Below, piece by piece: positions 22,118 to 29,172 of a stretch of DNA of 29,172 nucleotides (position 1 is the first letter of the stretch; every line of letters starts with the position of its first letter). The notes beneath the pieces were generated by a model that was not told the origin of the DNA, made no database searches, and saw only the letters and a list, made by a program, of their open reading frames with translations. This DNA is from Folioceros fuciformis. Taxonomy: Eukaryota > Anthocerotophyta > Anthocerotopsida > Anthocerotales. The stretch covers positions 48,113 through 77,284 of the forward strand of contig JBNGIO010005796.1 of the NCBI GenBank assembly GCA_049999805.1, given 5' to 3'. The position numbers and the translations under genes were made by a program.

Positions 22118-22192
22118 GCTTGTGTATGGAGAAGAAAGAAAGTTATAGACCAAAAAAGATTGTGAATGGAGAAGAAACAAAGTTATGGACCA
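22118..22192. repeat. Two tandem copies of a 35-bp sequence
   Basis: 22118-22152 and 22158-22192 are near-identical (TGGAGAAGAAA.AAAGTTAT.GACCA) and separated by 5 nt. This is the third duplicated block within 700 bp and suggests a local tendency to tandem duplication. Confidence 0.75.
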
Positions 22193-22976
22193 GAATTCAT
22201 TGGCAAAACTTGTAATGTGGAGCCATGAAATTCGTATGTATGCAGAAAATAACGTAGAATATTCATGTAAAATATCGGATTGAAAAGAAAAACCTAATTG
22301 TGGATCGCATGTCTATATCGATATTCCTTATGGGTAGCTTTTGGTTGGGTTTTTTCTGTCTTTTTTATGGAGTAAATAATCTTTAATAAAATATTTATTT
22401 TTCATTAAAAATAGATATGGATATGTTTCTGTTTCTTCTTAAAGATAAACGACATGGAGATAAAGGGAGAGTATGCTGTAGGTGAGCGTGTGCTCACCTG
22501 GATAGGGACAGGAAAAGACAGAAAGATGTGTCATGCATGGAGTTGCTCATTCAGACATGGCATGGCAGTGTAGAATTGAAATGAAAATCAGCGCGAGTTG
22601 AGCTTCCCGCCCACATGACCAGGGTTGGAGTTTATTATAGAGGTTGGTTACTTCAGGTGCTCGTCTTCACCTACGGAACCGGTCCTACAGTACCGTTGGA
22701 ACCGGTTGTTAAGGTTTTCGGACAGCCGGGCCCCAGCGTAACCTTCACTTCCCGCTTCCTCTGCTGCTGCTCTTCCGCTTCCGCGGCCTCCGATTGCGGC
22801 TTTTCCACTAGGCATTGGTCCGCATGTCCCTCGTCTGCATTGCTGCCCCAGCCTTGTTCTTGGTGCCGGCGCTGGATTGCATTGCGGCTTCCTCAATTGC
22901 ATTTGCGCCGCTGCTTGCGGCTCCTGGCCAGCTCTCTTGACTGCTCCTTCTTTGGACAGACGCCACACTTCTGGCA

Positions 22977-25452
22977 ATGGCGGCCGCTGCTGTGAGCGAT
23001 GGCCCGCCGGAGGGTGCAGTTGAGACCTTCGCCTTCCAGGCAGAAATTAACCAACTTCTGTCTCTTATCATCAACACCTTCTACAGCAACAAGGAAATCT
23101 TTTTGAGAGAGCTCATCAGCAACGCCTCCGACGTAAGGGAGGCGCAACTCCACTTCTCGCTCTTGTTTCCTTTCTGCAGTACCTGCGCCCGCTGTTCCAC
23201 GTCTGTTTCCTTTGGTTGACCTTAGGTTCTGCATTGTGACAGGCTCTGGATAAAATTCGATTTGAGAGCCTGACGGACAAAGGCAAGTTGGAGTCTCAGC
23301 CGGAGTTCTTCATCCACCTCGTTCCGGACAAGGCTAATGGCACGCTCACCATCATTGACAGTGGAATTGGAATGTGCAAAGCCGGTAGGACCGCCGTCCC
23401 CTTCAGTTGCCGGCCAGCTCTGTTCCACTACTTCCCGTAACTGTAACCATGGAGTTTGTGCGTGCTTTTCCTTGTCAGACCTTGTGGCCAATCTGGGAAC
23501 CATCGCCCGGTCCGGGACCAAGGAATTCATGGAGGCTTTGGCTGCTGGCGCCGACGTGAGCATGATCGGCCAATTTGGTGTGGGCTTTTACTCTGCGTAC
23601 CTTGTGGCTGAGAAGGTCATTGTTACGAGCAAGCACAACGACGACGAACAGTACATTTGGGAGTCTCAAGCTGGGGGCTCTTTCACCGTAACGAAGGACA
23701 CGACTGGGGAGGTTCTTGGAAGAGGAACCAAGATAACATTGCATCTAAAAGAAGATCAGGTGGATAGCCTTCACACTCCACATTTGTTTCTACTCCTCCA
23801 GATGCGAAGCAACAATCTGCAGGCTCGTGTGCTCCCTTCGCTCGTTGCTAACATGTCTTGTCTGTTTGAAGCTGGAATACCTGGAAGAACGGCGCTTGAA
23901 GGACTTGATCAAGAAGCATTCCGAGTTCATCAGCTACCCTATCTCCCTGTGGGTGGAGAAGACCACCGAAAAGGAAATTTCAGATGATGAGGCCGAGGAA
24001 GATAAGAAAGAGGACGCGGAAAAGAAAGAAGAGGAAGGCAAAGTTGAAGATGTTGACGAAGACAAGGAGCGGGAGCGGGAGCAGAAGAAAAAGAAAAAAG
24101 TGACGGAAGTGTCACATGAGTGGAACCTGGTAAATAAGCAGAAGCCTATCTGGATGAGGAAACCCGAGGATATCACTAAGGAAGAGTACGGAGCGTTTTA
24201 CAAGAGTCTGACCAATGACTGGGACGATCATCTTGCGGTGAAGCACTTCTCGGTTGAAGGGCAGCTGGAGTTCAAGGCAGTGCTTTTCGTGCCAAAGAGA
24301 GCGCCATTCGATCTATTTGACAGCCGGAAGAAACTGAACAATATCAAGCTGTACGTCCGCCGAGTGTTCATTATGGACAACTGTGAGGACATCATGCCGG
24401 AGTTCTTAGCTTTCGTCAAGGGTGTGGTGGACTCCGAAGATCTTCCTCTGAATATCAGTCGAGAGATGCTGCAGCAGAACAAGATTTTGAAGGTTATCAG
24501 GAAGAACCTTGTGAAAAAATGTCTGGAAATGTTTTTCGAGATTGCTGAGAACAAGGAGGACTACGACAAATTCTACGAATCGTATTCTAAGAACTTGAAG
24601 CTGGGTATCCATGAGGACAGCCAGAACAGAGCTAAGTTATCCGATTTGCTGCGATATCACTCCACCAAGAGCGGGGAGGGCATGACCAGCCTTAAAGATT
24701 ATGTCACTAGAATGAAGGAGGGACAAAACGAGATCTATTATATCACTGGAGAGAGCAAGAAGGCTGTTGAGAACTCTCCCTTTATTGAGAGGTTAAAGAA
24801 AAAGGGTTACGAAGTGCTGTTTATGGTTGATGCAATCGATGAGTATGCCGTGGGGCAGCTCAAAGAATACGATGGTAAGAAGCTCGTGTCTGCCACAAAA
24901 GAAGGCCTCAAGCTGGATGAGACTGACGAAGAGAAGAAAGCCAAGGAGGAGAAGAAAGCCCAGTTTGAGATATTATGCAAGACAATGAAAGATATTTTGG
25001 GTGACAAAGTCGAGAAAGTTGTTGTGTCAGATCGTATTGTGGACTCGCCTTGCTGCCTGGTCACCGGAGAATATGGGTGGACCGCTAATATGGAACGCAT
25101 TATGAAAGCCCAGGCGTTGAGGGACAATGGAATGTCTGGCTACATGTCCAGCAAGAAGACAATGGAGATCAATCCTAACAACTCCATCATGGAAGAACTG
25201 CGGAAACGTGCTGATGCTGACAAAAACGACAAGTCTGTCAAGGATCTTGTACTGCTGCTGTTCGAGACAGCTCTGTTGACATCTGGGTTCAGCTTGGATG
25301 AACCTAACACTTTTGGCGGGCGGATTCACCGCATGCTCAAGCTTGGGCTTAGCATCGACGAGGAGTCCTTTGCGGGGGATGCCGATGCGGACATGCCCGC
25401 TCTGGAAGAGGATGCGGATGCCGAAGGCAGCAAGATGGAGGAAGTCGACTAG
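22977..25452 (+). CDS. HSP90: Cytosolic heat shock protein 90
   Basis: Four exons (22977-23132, 23243-23384, 23479-23759 and 23872-25452) give 719 aa. This ATP-driven chaperone dimer matures kinases, receptors and, in plants, NLR immune sensors. The N-terminal GHKL ATPase shows [11 protein letters not shown] (Glu45, Asn49), DSGIGM (Asp91) and [14 protein letters not shown] Lys/Glu-rich charged linker follows at about residues 227-260. The middle domain carries the [19 protein letters not shown] segment with the ATP-contacting Arg. The C-terminal dimerisation domain ends in SKMEEVD, the MEEVD tail that recruits TPR co-chaperones and marks the cytosolic form; no KDEL or transit peptide is present. 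The first two introns split the ATPase domain. Codon 96-97 reads Met-Cys (GIGMCKADL) where most copies have Met-Thr. No clear heat-shock element cluster is seen upstream, so a constitutive gene is possible. Confidence 0.97.
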
Positions 25453-26825
25453 ATGACGTGAATGGTGGAAATTGGCCCATTTTGTAGCTTGCTACCGGTA
25501 GTGATGACTGCTGGTGCGAGGGGTTGGGTGTGTCCTCCTTAGGTGGGCAGTGCATGGTGGACTAAACACCTCCACGGGAGAGTTTAGGTGTTATTTCCGC
25601 GTTAGATCGCGACTGTGCATCATAACTCTGTTACCACATTTATTCCGAGCGCGGAAGGTGTATGTCAGTGTTTTCGATTCAGGGAACCGTTTCGCATGGG
25701 TTCACTGGCGTTTCAGCGTTGTGGGGTTAGAATGCATACATCTAAGCTGCAACGTATGGGTGGTTAATTCTATCGAGTACTTAATCTTTCTTTTTAAAAT
25801 TAATATAATAATTAATAATATTTTATATCTTGAATATATATCAAAGGAATATCCAAAAAAGAGAAATAAGATGACAAATCTGGCCAAACTATGGAATACC
25901 GGACATAGGGGCCTCCAGGTTTTTTTTTTCAAGTTTGTTTTTTTTCACTTGTCGATTGCGGTATATAGAGTACTGGACCCAAGTGAGCTGCCAGTTGTGA
26001 TCAGCCCTTTCGTAAAGAGCGGTGTCCGGCCCAGTCTCCCAAGTGACTGGTTTGTAACATTGTCTCAAACCCTGGCTCTGCGGACTGCTAACCGAAGACT
26101 TGCTTGTGTTCCCGCTTCGGGCAGTTGCTAGACCGTTACAATGTTTGGTAGCAGCCGCACCCTAGCGATCGTTTCCTAGCCGTCGCAAGGCAGTTAGGGC
26201 ACGCTCGTCTCCTCGCGATTTGCGGATGCCATAAACACTTCCTTGGGCCAGGGTTTTGGCACTTGAGTTGTGTTCTCGTCGCTGCACTGCCGCTGGAGTC
26301 TGCCTCTGCGTGACCTAGTTGTCGGAAGGAAGGGTCTTCCCCCTCCGCTTGGGCACCGAACCCTGTCTTCACGTAGCACCCCGCATTGCTGCTTTCATGC
26401 CGCTTTCACGCCTGCTTGATGTGAGCGCCGTCGTCGTCCCCGTGTTCTTGCGCGGTGCAGGACGTCGGGTTCTGTAGCACCGGCTAACTGCGATGCGATG
26501 GTTTTTGTCCCTGGCTTGCTTATTTGCACTCTCCTTCCTCGTGCATGTCTGACATATGTTTCAGTACTTGCCAACTGGAGATTTTGCAAGATGAAGGAGG
26601 CGAGTGGGCAGTTAGGGCCGCATGGCATGCAGTCGCTAACAATCACGAGCCCTACATCCTGAGCTGTGTTGCCTTCTCCCCTCCCCTCGCTGGGGTGCTC
26701 TTGTTTTCGCGTTGGTCTCTCCCACGTCCAGGGTTGCATTGTCTGGGAATTACGTTTATTTTCTTGAAAGGTTGGGTAGTCACGCTGGCTGTGGATGAGT
26801 ACTGACTCGTGGGTATGCTTGAGCC
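25453..26825. other. Spacer after HSP90, with AT-rich tract
   Basis: The first few hundred nt should be HSP90 3' UTR. Around 25785-25870 the DNA is almost pure A/T, followed by two T runs at about 25920-25948. The remainder, to the assembly gap, has no ORF with coding character; long frames there look accidental. Some of the right part may be 3' UTR of the minus-strand gene ending at 27123. Confidence 0.6.
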
Positions 26826-26925
26826 NNNNNNNNNNNNNNNNNNNNNNNNNNNNNNNNNNNNNNNNNNNNNNNNNNNNNNNNNNNNNNNNNNNNNNNNNNN
26901 NNNNNNNNNNNNNNNNNNNNNNNNN
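26826..26925. other. Assembly gap (100 N)
   Basis: Exactly 100 N occupy this interval, the usual placeholder for a scaffold join of unknown size. Real distance and content between the flanks are unknown, and ORFs drawn through it have no meaning. Confidence 0.99.
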
Positions 26926-27122
26926 GGAACGAGACCCAGAAGACGGGAACGGGTGTTTCACTCTGCGTGTGCGCCACGTCGCAACGAAAACAGCTGGGAA
27001 CAGATAAGGCAAGATGGCAACACTCAATGAATGAACAGCGTCGACCGAATCACAGGCACCCACACGAACGAAAAAGCCAAACACCTTGTCCTCGGATTCG
27101 AAGAGGAAAAACACTTCAAAAC

Positions 27123-29162
27123 TCATACCTGACGGGCACCTTGCATTAATCGTCGGCTGTCACGAGAGCTTTCCGACAGTATACTCCCCGTGGCCTGTGC
27201 ATCGGTTGCTGCTGCTGCAGCAGAGGGTCTTGAATCCCCCCTGTCGGAAGGAGGGGTCACTTTCTCCCTCCTCTTCCTCTTCACAGCTAATGGCTTTGTT
27301 GCTGCTCTATTTTCGAGCTCCTGCTCAGCCACATTCGCTAGCAATATTTCACCTGACACTTGTCCAGCCTCGGATTCAGCCACAACAGTCTTCATTACCT
27401 TTCCACCGGTTATGATGTTGGCCGCTCCATGTTCCCCTGCCTGTCGTAGCAACGGAGATGTGGCTCTCCACTCAGGCCTGTCAGCTTCTCCATCGTTCAC
27501 AAGAACATTTCCATAACCCTCGTCATCCTGCTCTGAACACAGTAAATTGCTGTATTGCTGCCTGGCTGCCTGACTCGTGGCCTGAGGCCCTCCGTTGTTG
27601 GAAATCCCAAACTTCTCACCATGATAGTTGATGCCAGGTTCTCTACACTCAAGGATGCTCTCATCCTGAGCCAGATTCGAGCTGTCCCCAACACCTGTCT
27701 TGTGTGGATCAACAGGACGCGTGTCACCACAGGTGCTGAGGTCATCCCTGAGGGCTCTCAAACCCAAGTCTTTGGTGGCTTGACCTCCTAAGCAGGAAGT
27801 CCCTGCCTGTGTGATACCTCTCTTCATCCAGGATCCAGAAGCTTCTACGTCCATGTCAAAATGTCCATCCCTCACCTGGTCAGCTTTATCAGGGGCATGA
27901 AAAATGGGAACTGTGCTTTTCGATCTCACCCTGCTTTCCTGTTCGCTCCCGATCCCATTCCCCTCCCATTTCCGTCTCTTCCAAGGCTGTACATCGGCAT
28001 CTCTCAATGCATTAGAATCCGCAGTGGTCATGAGAATTCCAGCTTGTTTACTGGGTTGATCCGCAATCTGCTCCAGTAACTGCTTATCTGAAAAGAAGGC
28101 AGGAACTCCATCAGTCCATCAGTCACTTAAAAACATAACAATTTTGAAAGAGAGACATACACACACAAGGAGTTCACAGCTTGAACCACTCTTACAGACC
28201 TTGCATGTCTTGAGCAGCAATTGCAGTAGAAGTAGAAGCCCTGGCTCTCCCGCCTCGTTTCCTTCGATCCAACCCTTCACTTGCACTTGCCGGCATTGAA
28301 GTCTTCACACAGTCTCCGTCTTCTGGCTGAACTCGCTTTTGCAGCTCCTCTACCATGTCCGACTTCCGTTTCAATTCAACCTTCATCCGCTTGATGGTCT
28401 CTTGAGCACTATGAAGCTTAGCCTCAGCTTCCTGGGCTCTCCTCCTCTCTATCCCATACATGCGCTCGCCTAATGCCCCCTGTTGCAAGACATGAAAACT
28501 GACTGCCCCGTTTGCAAAGATGACGCATAACAAAATCAGTTGCACATAAGACACCACACCACCAGGCCCTGCTTACCTGCTGAGTGGCAGCATACCGCAG
28601 CCGAAGTAGCATATTGAGGGCCTCTGACCTGGTGTTCTTCAGCTCCTGCTCCAACACCGCAGCCTTTCTCTTTGCCGCCACGATATGCATAGCAGCCTCC
28701 CTCCCCAGGTGATCAATGATATCCTTACCTGCCTGTTCCAACGCATCCAACAGCTTAACCTCCACGGCTTCAGACATGTGCTGCAGCGCATTACGTAACC
28801 GCATCTCCACCTTCTGGACCGTGTCCGCCACATCGGGGATCTGCAGATTTCTCGCCAATCATGAAGCTGGCAACACTAAGCAACCCTCTGCCCTTCCTCC
28901 ACACCCACGCAGAATACTAACCCAAAACCAAATAAACCAACAGGCACCATACCTCCTCGGACACCCCATTACAGCTGTGCGGGGCCATGTCAGAGCGAGC
29001 ATCCGAGGACACCACGAACGACAGATCCTCCCCGGGCTCCACGTCCCGAGCAGGAACGGCGTCACCCTCACCCTTCCCACCACCCAATCCACGTTCCTCA
29101 CTCGAAGGCGACCTGAGGTTCGTCATGGCACACCCTGAGCCGCAATTTTCCGCGATGGCCAT
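27123..29162 (-). CDS. Coiled-coil, basic, probably nuclear protein of unknown function
   Basis: Minus-strand exons 29162-28953, 28840-28577, 28479-28200 and 28087-27123 join in phase to give 572 aa. The start lies 10 nt from the window edge and the frame remains open there, so a longer N-terminus is possible. Residues about 71-200 are charged and helical with heptad-like Leu/Ala spacing (VQKVEMRLRNALQHM, LEQELKNTRSEALNMLLRL, IKRMKVELKRKSDMVEELQK), a likely coiled coil. Basic clusters RRKRGGRAR, WKRRKW and KRKRREK look like nuclear localisation signals. The C-terminal 300 residues are polar, low in hydrophobics and probably disordered. The terminal codons CAG-GTA-TGA also match a donor (CAG|GTATGA), so another exon beyond 27123, perhaps across the gap, cannot be excluded. 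I do not recognise the family. Confidence 0.7.
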
Positions 29163-29172
29163 TCCCGCCCAG

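Larger units (their letters stand above)
20537..22976. other. Repeat-rich spacer between divergent TRM5 and HSP90 genes
   Basis: These 2.4 kb separate the starts of TRM5 (minus) and HSP90 (plus), so both promoters should lie here. A TATATATA run at about 20693-20701 lies some 150 nt upstream of the TRM5 start. Degenerate tandem repeats occupy about 21480-22192, and an AT-rich stretch lies at about 22200-22450. A single GAATATTC inverted pair at about 22257-22264 is too little to call a heat-shock element. No gene is visible. Confidence 0.6.

Noticed and set aside
22257-22264. GAATATTC as a heat-shock element upstream of HSP90
   Set aside because: It holds only two inverted GAA units, lies about 710 nt from the ATG in AT-rich DNA, and has no third unit in register.
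23934-24176. Ser/Phe-rich minus-strand ORF opposite HSP90
   Set aside because: It is the complement of the Lys/Glu-rich charged linker of HSP90.
25514-26131. 205-aa plus-strand ORF after HSP90
   Set aside because: It reads through an AT-rich and poly-T tract, has low-complexity composition and no motif.
26395-27126. Long minus-strand ORF running through the N gap
   Set aside because: The frame is open only because N codons are not stops; the flanks lack coding character and the gap size is unknown.
1-29172. CRISPR arrays, prokaryotic operons, tRNA or rRNA genes, intact transposons
   Set aside because: I found no regularly spaced direct repeats with spacers, no cloverleaf with a conserved T-arm, no rRNA-like segments and no transposase or reverse transcriptase reading frame; gene structures are eukaryotic.

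Overview
This window is nuclear DNA of a green plant. It carries multi-exon genes with short introns (most about 80-150 nt, GT-AG) and plant-type families: pectin methylesterase, a raffinose-synthase-like GH36 enzyme, BRICK1, an aminotransferase-like fusion protein, TRM5, cytosolic HSP90 and remnants of PPR genes. Compact genes, short introns, near-balanced base composition and decayed PPR sequence would fit a non-seed plant such as a hornwort or lycophyte. That placement is inference only. A run of exactly 100 N near 26.8 kb is an assembly gap.

Layout, left to right. The 3' part of a pectinesterase gene (+, 2-1366) is followed by 1.9 kb without a clear gene. A small three-exon gene (+, 3244-5329, 78 aa) follows. 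Its 1.75 kb first intron is largely filled by a broken antisense PPR relic (-, about 3480-5110). Next is a complete 13-exon raffinose synthase/alkaline alpha-galactosidase-like gene (+, 5715-9446, 771 aa). After a 1 kb spacer comes BRICK1 (+, 10714-11077, 81 aa). A 2.4 kb block with no convincing gene leads to a small Q/Y-rich membrane protein gene (+, 13457-13969) whose frame continues past one TGA to 14143. Then a 19-exon gene encodes a sulfotransferase-like plus class IV aminotransferase-like protein (+, 14303-17658, 550 aa). It converges on a 10-exon TRM5 tRNA methyltransferase gene (-, 20536-17850, 536 aa). A repeat-rich, partly AT-rich 2.4 kb spacer separates TRM5 from a four-exon cytosolic HSP90 gene (+, 22977-25452, 719 aa, ending MEEVD). 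The right end holds AT-rich spacer, the N gap, and a four-exon gene for a coiled-coil, basic, probably nuclear protein (-, 29162-27123).

I built the exon models by hand from splice dinucleotides, reading-frame phase and recalled family conservation. For each spliced model the exon phases add up to one uninterrupted frame, which strongly supports the gene structures.

The genes are unrelated housekeeping, cell-wall, sugar, cytoskeleton, tRNA and chaperone functions; nothing suggests a cluster. The most unusual points are the TGA-CTA-G stop context followed by a coding-like 57-codon extension in the membrane protein gene (a 33-nt GT-AG segment would also remove that stop), the PPR relic antisense inside an intron, and the 43-bp tandem repeat array.
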